A stretch of DNA of 64,000 bases from Prevotella sp. (GTDB taxonomy: Bacteria; Bacteroidota; Bacteroidia; Bacteroidales; Bacteroidaceae). A program made the position numbers and the translations under genes. Every line of letters starts with the position of its first letter. The first letter of the stretch is position 1. Location of the stretch: assembly GCA_024682415.1 (NCBI GenBank), contig JAIKZG010000018.1:1-64000 (forward strand). Direction: 5' to 3'. Under the pieces are notes generated by a model that searched no databases, was not told where the DNA came from, and saw only the letters and a program-made list of their open reading frames with translations. Of the stretch, positions 26,072 through 35,329 are shown one piece after another.

Positions 26072-26956
26072 TTATTTCTTATTGGCAAGATAAACGCCCG
26101 AAAGTATCATCGCGCTGCCCATTATGGCAATGAGGGATGTAGGCTCATTCAAGAAGATGGTGCTTGCGAGCATTGTGGAAATAGGGTTGAGATACACATA
26201 GTTGGAAACGCTAAGCGCCCCCAGCTTGTTGATGCAGAGACTCCATAGCTCAAAGCAGATAAACGATGCCACAAGCCCTAAGAACATTAGGTTGCCTAAT
26301 ATCTTCGGCTCAAGGAAGCTCGCAATGGGGAAGCTCCACGGATGGATGATGAACACGGGCAAGATGGTGAGAATGCCGTAGAAGAACACTTTGCGAGTGA
26401 TGAATATAGAGCCGTATCTCTCGGAAATGCCCTTTATAAGCAGGCTATACACGCCCCAGCAGAGCGCGGCGGTGAGAGCCAGCGAGTCGCCCAGTGGGCT
26501 TAGGTGGAACACGAAATGGCCGTTGAATATCACCATCGCCATGCCCATCAGTGCAAGCGCGCTGCCTATGACGATGTAGCGAGTGGCGCGCACGTTTTTC
26601 AGAAACAGTATCGCCATGATGGTGGTGTAGAGTGGGGCTGTGCACACTATAAACGAAACATTGTTCACATAGCTTATCTTCACAGCCATGTTTTCAGCGA
26701 GAAAATACACTGAGCCGCCCGTAACTCCGAGAATAAGCATGCGCAGCTCGTCTTTCCACGTGTCGGCAAAGAGCTTGCGCGGAGAGATGAAAAGTATGCA
26801 GACGTAAGCTAATAAAAATCGTATGAGGAAAATCTCTTCGGGGCGCATGCCAGCGTTGAGAAGCACTTTGGAGTTTACAAAAGTAACGCCCCATATCATA
26901 ACAATAGTTATCGCCAAAATGTGGTAGAACACTCTGTTGTTCTTTATCTTTTCCAT
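26072..26956 (-). CDS. EamA-family (DMT superfamily) permease
   Basis: This 294-residue protein has ten predicted membrane helices in two five-helix EamA repeats, the first starting AITIVMIWGVTFVNSKVLL and the second near LTAALCWGVYSLLIKGISER. Such permeases export or import small metabolites such as amino acids, and the substrate cannot be told. It is transcribed away from the Na/Ca antiporter gene. A -7 box TACCTTTG lies on the minus strand at 26984-26977, 20 bases from the start codon. Confidence 0.92.
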   Translation of the reverse strand: MEKIKNNRVFYHILAITIVMIWGVTFVNSKVLLNAGMRPEEIFLIRFLLAYVCILFISPRKLFADTWKDELRMLILGVTGGSVYFLAENMAVKISYVNNVSFIVCTAPLYTTIMAILFLKNVRATRYIVIGSALALMGMAMVIFNGHFVFHLSPLGDSLALTAALCWGVYSLLIKGISERYGSIFITRKVFFYGILTILPVFIIHPWSFPIASFLEPKILGNLMFLGLVASFICFELWSLCINKLGALSVSNYVYLNPISTMLASTIFLNEPTSLIAIMGSAMILSGVYLANKK

Positions 26957-27027
26957 TGCTTTGTAGTTTGTGGGAGCAAAGGTACTGATTTTTATATCAA
27001 TAGATTACGATTATCGCATTTATTTCG

Positions 27028-27035
27028 TAATTTTG
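27028..27035 (+). promoter_or_regulatory. -7 box of the antiporter gene
   Basis: TAATTTTG at 27028-27035 fits TAnnTTTG and lies 16 bases before the ATG at 27052. No matching -33 box is seen. Confidence 0.45.
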
Positions 27036-27051
27036 CAAACGCAATATATAT

Positions 27052-27981
27052 ATGATAATCGATATTCTTATTATAATAGCAGGAATAGCGTTGGTGCTTG
27101 TCGGAGCCGACAAGCTTACCGACGGAGCGGTGGGGTTGGCACAGAGAATGAATGTGTCGCAGATCGTAATCGGACTTACCATCGTGGCAATGGGCACATC
27201 CATGCCTGAGTTTTGCGTGAGCCTTGTCTCTGCCCTGAAGGGCACTCCCGATTTGGCGGTGGGCAACATCGTGGGTTCCAATATCTTTAATGTGCTGCTT
27301 ATCGTGGGCATATCGGCTATCGTAGCTCCTATGACGATAAGCAAGAGCACGGTGAAGCGTGATATCCCGTTCTCGGTAGTGGCTTCATGTCTGCTTCTTG
27401 GATTGGGTATCGATGGTGAGCTGTCAAGGCTCGACTGCGCCATCTTCACGGCTCTCTTTCTCTTCTTTATGGCTCAGGCTCTGCGCTCGGCAAAGCAGGG
27501 GCAGGCGGAAGAGCAGAAAAATGAGCCTATAGTAGTGTGGAAGGCTTCGCTCTTTCTCTTGTTAGGAATCGCAGGTCTTATCTTCGGCAGCAACATATTC
27601 GTGAGCGCGGCTTCGAGAGTGGCTGCGTCGTTGGGAGTGAGTGAAGCTGTAATAGGTCTTACCATTGTGGCTGGCGGCACATCTCTGCCAGAGCTTGCCA
27701 CAAGCGTGGTGGCGGCACGCAAGGGCAACTCGTCTATCGCGATAGGCAATGTGATAGGGTCTAACGTGTTTAATGTATTTATGATTCTCGGTATCACTGG
27801 CCTTGTGCATCCTATGCGCATAATGAATATCACCGGCGTGGATTATGGCGTGATGACGCTCGGAGTGTTCCTCCTGTGGCTGTTTTCTTTCACCAAATAT
27901 ACCATTGCCAAATGGGAGGGCGCAGTGCTCAGTTCCATCTATGTAGTGTATATGGGGTATCTGATTATGAACGCGATTTAA
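27052..27981 (+). CDS. Calcium/sodium antiporter (YrbG/CaxA-like)
   Basis: This 309-residue inner-membrane exchanger has two inverted Na/Ca exchanger repeats. The first alpha repeat is VIGLTIVAMGTSMPEFCVSL with GNIVGSNIFNVLLI, and the second VIGLTIVAGGTSLPELATSV with GNVIGSNVFNVFMI. These carry the conserved acidic residues that bind the cations. It is followed after 126 bases by the queuosine operon, which has its own riboswitch leader. Confidence 0.95.
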   Translation: MIIDILIIIAGIALVLVGADKLTDGAVGLAQRMNVSQIVIGLTIVAMGTSMPEFCVSLVSALKGTPDLAVGNIVGSNIFNVLLIVGISAIVAPMTISKSTVKRDIPFSVVASCLLLGLGIDGELSRLDCAIFTALFLFFMAQALRSAKQGQAEEQKNEPIVVWKASLFLLLGIAGLIFGSNIFVSAASRVAASLGVSEAVIGLTIVAGGTSLPELATSVVAARKGNSSIAIGNVIGSNVFNVFMILGITGLVHPMRIMNITGVDYGVMTLGVFLLWLFSFTKYTIAKWEGAVLSSIYVVYMGYLIMNAI

Positions 27982-28024
27982 AAACGAAATATTTAAAACA
28001 AACTACAAAATTATTAATTCAAAT

Positions 28025-28055
28025 AGAGTGCTTGACTACCTCTTTAAAAACAAGA
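28025..28055 (+). promoter_or_regulatory. preQ1-I-like riboswitch aptamer, copy 1
   Basis: AGAG (28025-28028) pairs with CTCT (28040-28043) as stem P1. In the loop, CTTG (28031-28034) pairs with CAAG (28051-28054) of the A-rich tail TTAAAAACAAG to give the H-type pseudoknot of class I preQ1 aptamers. The loop ends CTAC, placing a cytosine just before the P1 3' strand as in the ligand pocket. It precedes genes for queuosine precursor uptake and synthesis. Confidence 0.72.
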
Positions 28056-28072
28056 TTTTTTGATTTTATTAT

Positions 28073-28104
28073 AGAGTGCTTGGTAAACCTCTTAAAAAAC
28101 AAGA
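28073..28104 (+). promoter_or_regulatory. preQ1-I-like riboswitch aptamer, copy 2
   Basis: This is a second copy 48 bases downstream. AGAG (28073-28076) pairs with CTCT (28089-28092), and CTTG (28079-28082) with CAAG (28100-28103). The loop has GTAAAC instead of ACTAC, one base longer. The pseudoknot tail ends 4 bases before the start codon at 28108, so ligand binding would directly cover the translation start. Confidence 0.72.
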
Positions 28105-28107
28105 TTT

Positions 28108-28797
28108 ATGCAACATAGCAAAAAGACTGTCAGCATACTGTTCTTATTGTTCAGTATCCTTTTCTGTGTTTGCCTTATTGCGGCAAACCTGTTAGAAACA
28201 AAACAAATTCAGGTAGGTCCGATAAGCCTTACAGGCGGACTGTTGGTATTCCCGGTTTCTTACATCATCAACGACAGCGTGTGCGAGGTGTGGGGTTATC
28301 GCAAGGCGCGTTTCCTAATATGGGTGGGCTTCGCCATGAATGCTTTGGTGGTTACTCTCGGCGCATTGGTAGACGCTATCCCAGGCGCGAGCTATTGGAC
28401 TAACGACGCAGGCTTTCATGCCGTCTTCGGACTTGCTCCACGCATTGCCGTGGCTTCGTTTGTGGCATTCCTCTGTGGCTCGTTTGTGAATGCTTATGTG
28501 ATGAGCCGCATGAAGCTGTCGTCGCATGGCAGAAACTTCTCGCTTCGTGCCGTGGTGAGCACCATCTTCGGCGAGGGCGTAGATTCCGTTATCTTCTTTC
28601 CTTTGGCATTGTCGGGCGTAGTGCCACTTACGGAGCTGCCTTGGCTTATGCTCTGGCAGGTGATATTGAAGACGGTGTATGAGATAATCGTTCTGCCTGT
28701 TACTATCAAGGTGGTAAACAAGGTGAAGGAGATAGAGGGCGTAGACGTTTACGACAATGGAATAAGCTATAATGCTTTCCGTATTTTCAGTATTTAG
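28108..28797 (+). CDS. yhhQ: Queuosine precursor transporter (YhhQ family)
   Basis: This 229-residue inner-membrane protein of the VUT_1/YhhQ family imports queuosine precursors such as preQ0 or preQ1. Family landmarks are ANLLETKQI, the conserved FPVSYIINDSVCEVWGY near residues 52-68 and GEGVDSVIFFPLA near 156. It starts right after the second aptamer and is followed after 25 bases by queF, so transport and synthesis sit in one riboswitch-headed operon. Confidence 0.95.
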   Translation: MQHSKKTVSILFLLFSILFCVCLIAANLLETKQIQVGPISLTGGLLVFPVSYIINDSVCEVWGYRKARFLIWVGFAMNALVVTLGALVDAIPGASYWTNDAGFHAVFGLAPRIAVASFVAFLCGSFVNAYVMSRMKLSSHGRNFSLRAVVSTIFGEGVDSVIFFPLALSGVVPLTELPWLMLWQVILKTVYEIIVLPVTIKVVNKVKEIEGVDVYDNGISYNAFRIFSI

Positions 28798-28822
28798 AAA
28801 AAGTAAAAAAGAATAAAAGATT

Positions 28823-29287
28823 ATGGATAGAAAAGATGAAGGATTGAAGTCTTTGGGAGCGAAGACTAAATATAGTATGGATTATGCTCCGGAAGTGCTG
28901 GAAACATTCCAGAACAAGCATCCGGAGAATGACTATTGGGTGCAGTTCAACTGCCCTGAGTTTACCTCTCTCTGCCCGATTACGGGTCAGCCTGATTTCG
29001 CCGAGATTAAGATAATGTATGTGCCCGATGTGAAGATGGTGGAGAGCAAGAGCTTGAAGCTCTATCTTTTCAGCTTCCGCAATCATGGCGATTTCCATGA
29101 AGACTGCGTAAACATCATCATGAAGGATTTGGTGAAGCTCATGGAGCCTAAATATATTGAGGTGGTGGGGCTGTTTACTCCTCGTGGCGGAATAAGCATC
29201 TATCCTTACGCTAATTATGGCAAGCCTGGCACAAAATATGAGGCTCTTGCCGAGCAGCGTCTGATGCAGCATGAGATGATAAAGTAG
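28823..29287 (+). CDS. queF: NADPH-dependent 7-cyano-7-deazaguanine reductase QueF
   Basis: QueF reduces preQ0 to preQ1, the last free-base step before insertion into tRNA. The 154-residue single-domain (type I, YkvM-like) enzyme has the catalytic cysteine in [13 protein letters not shown] (Cys51) and the proton donor Asp58 in the same motif. The NADPH/QueF signature [21 protein letters not shown] spans about residues 73-93. Second gene of the operon after yhhQ. Confidence 0.96.
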   Translation: MDRKDEGLKSLGAKTKYSMDYAPEVLETFQNKHPENDYWVQFNCPEFTSLCPITGQPDFAEIKIMYVPDVKMVESKSLKLYLFSFRNHGDFHEDCVNIIMKDLVKLMEPKYIEVVGLFTPRGGISIYPYANYGKPGTKYEALAEQRLMQHEMIK

Positions 29288-29358
29288 ATCAATATTTGGG
29301 TTATCTTTATCAATCAATATTTTGATAAAGAAAGCGCAATAATATATAAGCAAAATAA

Positions 29359-29402
29359 AATCGCTCTTTAAACAGCAATTAAGCATCGTTTAAAGAGCGA
29401 TT
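29359..29402. terminator. Bidirectional terminator between queF and the FKBP gene
   Basis: A perfect 15-pair stem AATCGCTCTTTAAAC/GTTTAAAGAGCGATT (29359-29373 with 29388-29402) separates the convergent genes. T-rich sequence follows best in the minus direction. A weaker hairpin TCTTTATCAA/TTGATAAAGA lies just upstream. Confidence 0.7.
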
Positions 29403-29435
29403 AATTTATATGTAAAATGATGATTTCCTTATTGC

Positions 29436-30062
29436 TTATTCATATATCTGAGCTTTTCCGCCCGGATGTTTATATGAGATAAGAGTTATGTCGAAGATAA
29501 GGGTAGAGTAGGCTGGGATTGAGCCGCTATCTGTTGTTCCGTAACCGAGGTTGTAAGGAATGTAAACCTGCCAGCGATCTCCTGGGTGCATCTGTTGCAA
29601 TGCAGTCGTGAAACCAGTTACTACGCCACTAAGAACGAATTTGCTTTTCGCTGCCGTATTCAGATTATATGCGTCTTTAAAACCATCGAATATAAGACCT
29701 GCCGTGTAGGTGGTGGAAGGAATCAGTCTGCCCTGATATACCACGGTAGCCGTATCAGTATATAGAGGGGAGGTAGTGCCTTCGCCTTCGCTTATCACGT
29801 GGACGATGATGTTGTCGTCGGCATCGGCTTGATAGCCTGTGGTGTCGCTAAGCAATGAGTAGCTGCGATAAATGCGCCATGAAGTGTCGCCATTGCTGAT
29901 TTTCTGTTGGGCAGAGGTGTAGAGGCTGTTGAAATAAGTCTCGTTCTTTGTCTGCCAGTCAGCGTATTCCTCTACTTTTTTCTCGTCCTCGCTGCATGAT
30001 GCTAATGAAAGCATCAATGCAGAAAGGAGAAAGAATAATATATTTTTCTTCAACATAAGCAT
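29436..30062 (-). CDS. FKBP-type peptidyl-prolyl isomerase lipoprotein
   Basis: This 208-residue protein has a lipobox LSLASC (Cys23), so it is anchored in the outer or inner membrane on the periplasmic side. The FKBP domain occupies about residues 95-205, with VVYQGRLI, FVLSGVVTGFTTALQQMHPGD split over the core and YIPYNLGYGTTDSGSIPAYS, the usual substrate-loop region. It should speed proline isomerisation during folding of exported proteins. It lies 34 bases after glyS on the same strand. Confidence 0.92.
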   Translation of the reverse strand: MLMLKKNILFFLLSALMLSLASCSEDEKKVEEYADWQTKNETYFNSLYTSAQQKISNGDTSWRIYRSYSLLSDTTGYQADADDNIIVHVISEGEGTTSPLYTDTATVVYQGRLIPSTTYTAGLIFDGFKDAYNLNTAAKSKFVLSGVVTGFTTALQQMHPGDRWQVYIPYNLGYGTTDSGSIPAYSTLIFDITLISYKHPGGKAQIYE

Positions 30063-30096
30063 CAGTTTTGTTTGTGTAATTTAAATGTTCAGAATC

Positions 30097-31638
30097 TTAC
30101 TGAAGTTTCTTTAGCAAACTAACGATGCTTACACGATCCTCAATGATACCGCGGAGAGCAGAGATGTCTACACGCTCCTGCTCCATTGTGTCGCGGAAAC
30201 GGATTGTCACCTTGTTGTCGTTGAGAGTGTCGTGGTCTACTGTTACGCAGAACGGAGTACCGATTGCGTCCTGACGACGGTAACGCTTTCCGATAGAGTC
30301 CTTCTCGTCGTATTGTGTGTTGAAGTGGAATTTCAGCTCGTTTACAATCTCGCGTGCCTTCTCTGGCAGACCGTCTTTCTTTACCAATGGCATAACGGCG
30401 CACTTAACAGGTGCCAATGCCTCTGGCAACTTCAAGACTACGCGTGTTTCGCCGTTCTCAAGCTTCTCCTCCTCGTAAGAGTGACACATTACAGAGAGGA
30501 ACATACGGTCTACGCCGATACTTGTTTCAATGTCGTATGGAGTGTAGCTTTCCTTTGTCTCTGGATCGAAGTATTTGATAGAGCGGCCAGAGAATTTCTC
30601 ATGCTGTGAAAGGTCGAAGTCGGTACGGCTGTGGATACCCTCCACCTCCTTAAATCCGAATGGCATCTTGAATTCGATGTCGGTAGCAGCGTTGGCATAG
30701 TGAGCCAGCTTCTCGTGGTCGTGGAAGCGATAGTTCTCTTCGCCCATGCCGAGAGCCTTGTGCCACTTAAGGCGAGTTTCCTTCCACTTCTTAAACCATT
30801 CCATCTCTGTGCCTGGCTTAACGAAGAACTGCATCTCCATCTGCTCAAACTCACGCATACGGAAAATGAACTGACGGGCTACAATCTCGTTGCGGAATGC
30901 CTTACCTATCTGTGCGATACCGAAAGGAAGCTTCATGCGGCCTGTCTTCTGCACGTTCATATAGTTTACGAAGATACCCTGTGCTGTCTCAGGACGCAAG
31001 TAAATCTTATTAGAAGCATCAGAAACAGAACCCATCTCGGTAGAGAACATAAGGTTGAACTGACGCACGTCGGTCCAGTTCTTTGTTCCGCTGATAGGGT
31101 CTACAATCTCCTCGTCTACGATAATCTGCTTCAAAGCCTCCAAGTCCGGACCTTGCATAGCTTCAGTGTAGCGAGCGTGAAGGGCGTCGCGCTTCTTCTG
31201 ATTGTCCAAAACGCGAGGGTTGGTCTCGCGGAACTTAGCCTCGTCGAAAGCCTCGCCGAAACGCTTCTTTGCCTTGGCTACTTCCTTCTCTATCTTCTCT
31301 TCGTATTTAGCGATCTGATCTTCAATCAAATTGTCGGCACGATAACGCTTCTTAGAGTCGCGGTTATCAATCAATGGGTCGTTGAACGCATCAACGTGGC
31401 CGCTGGCCTTCCAGATAGTAGGGTGCATGAATATGCTTGAGTCGATACCCACGATGTTGTCGTGGAGCAATACCATGCTCTTCCACCAATATTCCTTAAT
31501 GTTGTTTTTCATCTCGATACCGTTCTGACCGTAGTCGTAAACGGCAGCCAATCCATCATAGATGTCACTGCTTGGGAAAACGAATCCATACTCCTTGCAG
31601 TGAGATACGATTTTCTTAAAAACGTCGTCTTGTGCCAT
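30097..31638 (-). CDS. glyS: Glycyl-tRNA synthetase (alpha2 class II type)
   Basis: This 513-residue enzyme charges tRNA-Gly as a homodimer. It is the single-chain type rather than the separate alpha/beta form. Motif 2 is seen in GIAQIGKAFRNEIVARQFIFR, motif 3 near TSIGVDRMFLSVM, and the C-terminal anticodon-binding domain starts around APVKCAVMPLVKK. A full-consensus promoter lies just upstream (31711-31681), divergent from the topoisomerase gene. Confidence 0.96.
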   Translation of the reverse strand: MAQDDVFKKIVSHCKEYGFVFPSSDIYDGLAAVYDYGQNGIEMKNNIKEYWWKSMVLLHDNIVGIDSSIFMHPTIWKASGHVDAFNDPLIDNRDSKKRYRADNLIEDQIAKYEEKIEKEVAKAKKRFGEAFDEAKFRETNPRVLDNQKKRDALHARYTEAMQGPDLEALKQIIVDEEIVDPISGTKNWTDVRQFNLMFSTEMGSVSDASNKIYLRPETAQGIFVNYMNVQKTGRMKLPFGIAQIGKAFRNEIVARQFIFRMREFEQMEMQFFVKPGTEMEWFKKWKETRLKWHKALGMGEENYRFHDHEKLAHYANAATDIEFKMPFGFKEVEGIHSRTDFDLSQHEKFSGRSIKYFDPETKESYTPYDIETSIGVDRMFLSVMCHSYEEEKLENGETRVVLKLPEALAPVKCAVMPLVKKDGLPEKAREIVNELKFHFNTQYDEKDSIGKRYRRQDAIGTPFCVTVDHDTLNDNKVTIRFRDTMEQERVDISALRGIIEDRVSIVSLLKKLQ

Positions 31639-31680
31639 TTTATATATTTATTTTTAAATTTTAGTCTTTTTATATCTCTG

Positions 31681-31711
31681 CAAAGGTAAAGCAAAATGGG
31701 CAAATGGCAAA
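31681..31711 (-). promoter_or_regulatory. glyS promoter
   Basis: On the minus strand TTTG (31711-31708), 19 bases and TACCTTTG (31688-31681) form a consensus pair 43 bases from the glyS start. Confidence 0.7.
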
Positions 31712-31752
31712 ACATTTTCCTATATATAAAGATGTCTTTAGAAAAATTTTGT

Positions 31753-31760
31753 TATCTTTG
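31753..31760 (+). promoter_or_regulatory. -7 box of the topoisomerase operon
   Basis: TATCTTTG at 31753-31760 is 20 bases before the ATG at 31780. No clear -33 box is seen at the right distance. Its position excludes the longer frame starting at 31696. Confidence 0.5.
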
Positions 31761-31779
31761 TAAGCAAGAATTTAATAAA

Positions 31780-34521
31780 ATGGACGACGAAAAAATAACA
31801 GAAAAAAACAACGGTGAAGAGATTGAAGAGCAAGATACTGATTTGAATGAACATTCAGATTATCAGCCCGCCAATCGATTCGACGCTTCCGCCGTGCACC
31901 ACTTGAGTGGAATGTATAAAAACTGGTTCCTGGATTATGCTTCTTATGTAATCCTCGAACGAGCCGTACCGCATATTGATGATGGTTTTAAGCCTGTGCA
32001 GCGCCGTATCCTTCACTCGATGAAGGAAATGGACGACGGACGCTACAACAAGGTAGCTAATATCGTAGGACACACCATGCAATACCATCCTCATGGCGAC
32101 GCTTCAATAGGCGACGCGCTGGTGCAGCTGGGACAGAAAGACTTGCTTGTAGACACACAGGGTAACTGGGGAAACATCTTGACAGGCGATCGTGCCGCAG
32201 CTCCACGTTACATTGAGGCCCGTCTGTCGAAGTTTGCCAAGGATGTTCTTTTCAATAATAAAACTACGGAATGGCAGTTGAGCTATGACGGCAGAAATCA
32301 GGAGCCTATCACATTGCCTGCCAAGTTTCCTTTGCTTCTCGCAGAGGGAGCTGAGGGTATTGCCGTAGGTCTTTCTTCAAAGATATTGCCGCATAATCTC
32401 AACGAGATATGCGATGCCGCCGTGCATTATCTGCGTGGTGAGGAATTTCATCTTTATCCTGATTTCCCTACCGGCGGAGCTATCGACGCAAGTAAATACA
32501 ACGATGGTCAGCGTGGCGGCGTGCTCAAGGTGCGTGCCAAGATTGAAAAGGTAGACAGCAAGACTCTCGCTATCCGCGAGATACCATATAGCAAGACTAC
32601 GGTAAGCCTTATCGACTCTATATTGAAGGCTATCGACAAGGGCAAGATCAAGGCTCGCAAGGTGGACGATAATACGGCTGCCAATGTGGAGATTCTTGTT
32701 CACTTGTCTTCGGGCGTTTCTCCTGATAAGACAATCGACGCTCTTTATGCATTCAGCGACTGCGAGATTAATATTTCGCCTAACTGCTGCGTAATTGAAG
32801 ACGACAAGCCGGTGTTCCTTACCGTGAGCGAGGTGTTGAAGCATAGCGTAGACCGCACGATGGGATTGCTTCGCAGAGAGTTGCAGATACGTCGTAACGA
32901 GCTTATGGAGGCTATATTCTTCGCTTCTTTGGAAAAGATTTTCATCGACGAGAGAATATACAAGGACAAGGAGTTTGAAAACGCTAAAGATTCTGACGCT
33001 CTTATAAAGCATACTGATAAGCGACTTGAGCCTTATAAGGAGCAATTCTACAGACCTATCGTCAAGGAGGATATTCAGCGCCTGCTTGAGATAAAGATGC
33101 AGCGTATCGCGCGCTTCAACAAGGATAAGGCTGATGAATATATTGCCAAGACTCAGGGCGAGATAGACCAGATAGACAATAAGCTGGCCCACATGGTGGA
33201 TGTCACCGTGGAATGGTTTGAGTTTATCAAGGCTAAATACGGCAAAGACCATCCTCGCCAGACTGAAATCCGCTCTTTTGATACCATTGAGGCAACAAAG
33301 GTGGTTGAGGCTAACGAAAAGCTATATATCAATCGTCAGGAGGGCTTCATAGGCACTGGGCTGAAGAAGGATGAATTTGTGTGCAACTGCTCTGACATCG
33401 ACAACATCATTATCTTCTATCGCGATGGTAAATACAAAGTGATAAAGGTGGCTGAGAAGATATTCGTGGGCAAGAATGTCATTCATGTTCAGGTGTTCAA
33501 GAAGAATGATAAGCGCACAATTTATAATGTGGTTTATCGTGACGGACAGCGTGGATATTATTACATCAAGCGTTTCAACGTGACGAGCATGACCCACGAC
33601 CGTGAATATGACCTCACTAAGGGCACACCAGGCTCACGCATCATGTATTTCACTGCCAACCCTAACGGTGAGGCAGAGACCATCAAGGTGACGCTCGACC
33701 CAAGCGCAAAACGCAAGAAAATATTCATAGAGAAGGATTTCTCTGAGATTATGATTAAGGGGCGCAACGCAATGGGTAATCTGCTTACCAAATTCTCAGT
33801 GCATCGAATAGGCTTGAAGAGCCATGGACATAGCACGCTGGGCGGCAGAAAGGTATGGTTTGACAAGGATGTGCGCCGACTTAATTATGAGGAGCGCGGC
33901 AAATTCCTCGGCGAGTTTAACGACGACGATTCTTTGCTCGTGGTATTGAGCAACGGTGAGTTCTATATCACCGACTTCGACATAAACAACCACTTCGAGG
34001 AAAATCTTATCCGAGTGGAGAAATGGGATGAGAATAAAGTGTGGAGCGCTCTTGTGCTCGACGCTGAAAACGATGGATTCCTTTATGTGAAGCGTTTCCG
34101 CATGGAGGCGATAAAGAGTCATCGCAACTTTGTGGGCGAGAGTGAGGACAGCAAGCTTCTCTTGCTTACCGATGTGGTCTATCCTCGTGCTAAGGTGGTG
34201 CTTAAAGACGCGCGTCCTGATTTCCCACCGCTCGTTCTCGACATTGAGCAGTGTGTTGGCGTGAAGGGATTCAAGGCGCATGGCAAACGCGTTACCAAGC
34301 AGGCTATCGGAAGCGTGGAAGAACTTGAGCCTGTGCGTTTCCCTGAACCTGAACCTGAAAATGAAGGCACTGATGGAAATGAGGAAATAGAAGATCTTGA
34401 TCCAGATAAAGGAAAGAGTGAACAACAGGTTATCGACGAAATAACCGGGCAATTAAACTTATTCCCTGACGACAATGAAAAAACTGACGACACTCCAGAT
34501 ACTGAAACTGACAATCAGTAA
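31780..34521 (+). CDS. parC: DNA topoisomerase IV/gyrase subunit A
   Basis: This 913-residue type IIA topoisomerase subunit breaks and rejoins DNA to unlink or relax chromosomes. The breakage-reunion domain shows GFKPVQRRILHSM, HPHGDASIGDALVQLGQ and the active tyrosine in AAPRYIEARLS near residue 144. The C-terminal part (about 560-840) should form the beta-pinwheel, here without a recognisable gyrase GyrA-box, which favours ParC. The acidic tail ends DDNEKTDDTPDTETDNQ. The next gene overlaps its last 47 bases. The partner subunit is not in the window. Confidence 0.9.
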   Translation: MDDEKITEKNNGEEIEEQDTDLNEHSDYQPANRFDASAVHHLSGMYKNWFLDYASYVILERAVPHIDDGFKPVQRRILHSMKEMDDGRYNKVANIVGHTMQYHPHGDASIGDALVQLGQKDLLVDTQGNWGNILTGDRAAAPRYIEARLSKFAKDVLFNNKTTEWQLSYDGRNQEPITLPAKFPLLLAEGAEGIAVGLSSKILPHNLNEICDAAVHYLRGEEFHLYPDFPTGGAIDASKYNDGQRGGVLKVRAKIEKVDSKTLAIREIPYSKTTVSLIDSILKAIDKGKIKARKVDDNTAANVEILVHLSSGVSPDKTIDALYAFSDCEINISPNCCVIEDDKPVFLTVSEVLKHSVDRTMGLLRRELQIRRNELMEAIFFASLEKIFIDERIYKDKEFENAKDSDALIKHTDKRLEPYKEQFYRPIVKEDIQRLLEIKMQRIARFNKDKADEYIAKTQGEIDQIDNKLAHMVDVTVEWFEFIKAKYGKDHPRQTEIRSFDTIEATKVVEANEKLYINRQEGFIGTGLKKDEFVCNCSDIDNIIIFYRDGKYKVIKVAEKIFVGKNVIHVQVFKKNDKRTIYNVVYRDGQRGYYYIKRFNVTSMTHDREYDLTKGTPGSRIMYFTANPNGEAETIKVTLDPSAKRKKIFIEKDFSEIMIKGRNAMGNLLTKFSVHRIGLKSHGHSTLGGRKVWFDKDVRRLNYEERGKFLGEFNDDDSLLVVLSNGEFYITDFDINNHFEENLIRVEKWDENKVWSALVLDAENDGFLYVKRFRMEAIKSHRNFVGESEDSKLLLLTDVVYPRAKVVLKDARPDFPPLVLDIEQCVGVKGFKAHGKRVTKQAIGSVEELEPVRFPEPEPENEGTDGNEEIEDLDPDKGKSEQQVIDEITGQLNLFPDDNEKTDDTPDTETDNQ

Positions 34522-35329
34522 ATATTATATAGCTATGGTAGCCTTCTTCGCTACCATAGCTTTTCCTTGCTCGGCGCAGAATGATACCTTAGAGACCGGC
34601 AAGGTGATAACTAATGCTAAAATGATAGGTCTTGGAGCTACTGAAATCCTCGACACTTATCTTTCTCCTGAAAAATATACGGGCACTGAGCTTAGGTATA
34701 TTTCCCACACCACGCGTGAGCGACAGGGGCGCAAATGGTCGCGCCAGATTGTTCATATAGGCGATGTGGCTAATGTGAAGTCGCGCTCAAAGGATGGCAA
34801 TGAGATTGCCGGTATGTATAATTTTGAGTATGCGTGGCATTATAACTGGCATTTCTTCGGCGGACAGCTCGACGTTAAGGCAGGAGCGATGGTGGATTTC
34901 AATCTCGGCTTTATCTACAACACTCGCAACGGCAACAACCCGGGGCAGGCACGTGCCTTTCTTAATTTCACGCCATCGGCTGTAGTCACTTATCATTTCG
35001 CCATTAAGGAGAAGCCTTTCGCGCTGAGATATGAGATAGGCGTTCCTCTCTGCGGAGTGATGTTCAGTCCTAACTATGGGCAGTCTTATTATGAGATATT
35101 CTCTCGTGGCAACTACGACCATAATATAGTTCCTACATATTTTGGCAACGCTCCGAGCTTGCGTAATATGCTGACGTTGGATTTCCGTCTGCTGAAGACT
35201 ACGTTCCGCTTAGGATATATGGGAGATTTCCAGCAGTCGAGGGTAAATGATTTGAAAACCCATGTCTATACTCATGCTGTGGTTATAGGCGTGGTGAAAC
35301 ATTTTAAGATTTTAAATATTCGTCCATGA
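34475..35329 (+). CDS. DUF3316-like exported protein
   Basis: This 284-residue protein begins MKKLTTLQILKLTISKYYIA with a signal peptide ending near FPCSAQ. The mature part is rich in alternating hydrophobic and aromatic strands (HYNWHFFGGQLDVKAGAMVD, FNLGFIYNTRNG) like an outer-membrane barrel, and resembles the Bacteroidota DUF3316 family. The ATG at 34475 overlaps parC by 47 bases; ATG at 34535 would avoid the overlap but gives a shorter signal peptide. It overlaps the next gene by ATGA. Role unknown. Confidence 0.75.
   Translation: MKKLTTLQILKLTISKYYIAMVAFFATIAFPCSAQNDTLETGKVITNAKMIGLGATEILDTYLSPEKYTGTELRYISHTTRERQGRKWSRQIVHIGDVANVKSRSKDGNEIAGMYNFEYAWHYNWHFFGGQLDVKAGAMVDFNLGFIYNTRNGNNPGQARAFLNFTPSAVVTYHFAIKEKPFALRYEIGVPLCGVMFSPNYGQSYYEIFSRGNYDHNIVPTYFGNAPSLRNMLTLDFRLLKTTFRLGYMGDFQQSRVNDLKTHVYTHAVVIGVVKHFKILNIRP

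Noticed and set aside
30631..31440. 269-residue plus-strand ORF opposite glyS
   Set aside because: It is an antisense shadow of the glycyl-tRNA synthetase gene with no start signal or recognisable domain.
31696..31779. Longer N-terminus for the topoisomerase subunit starting at 31696
   Set aside because: It would overlap the divergent glyS promoter and its own -7 box at 31753.
32377..33252. 291-residue minus-strand ORF opposite parC
   Set aside because: Antisense shadow; no family motif and no promoter.
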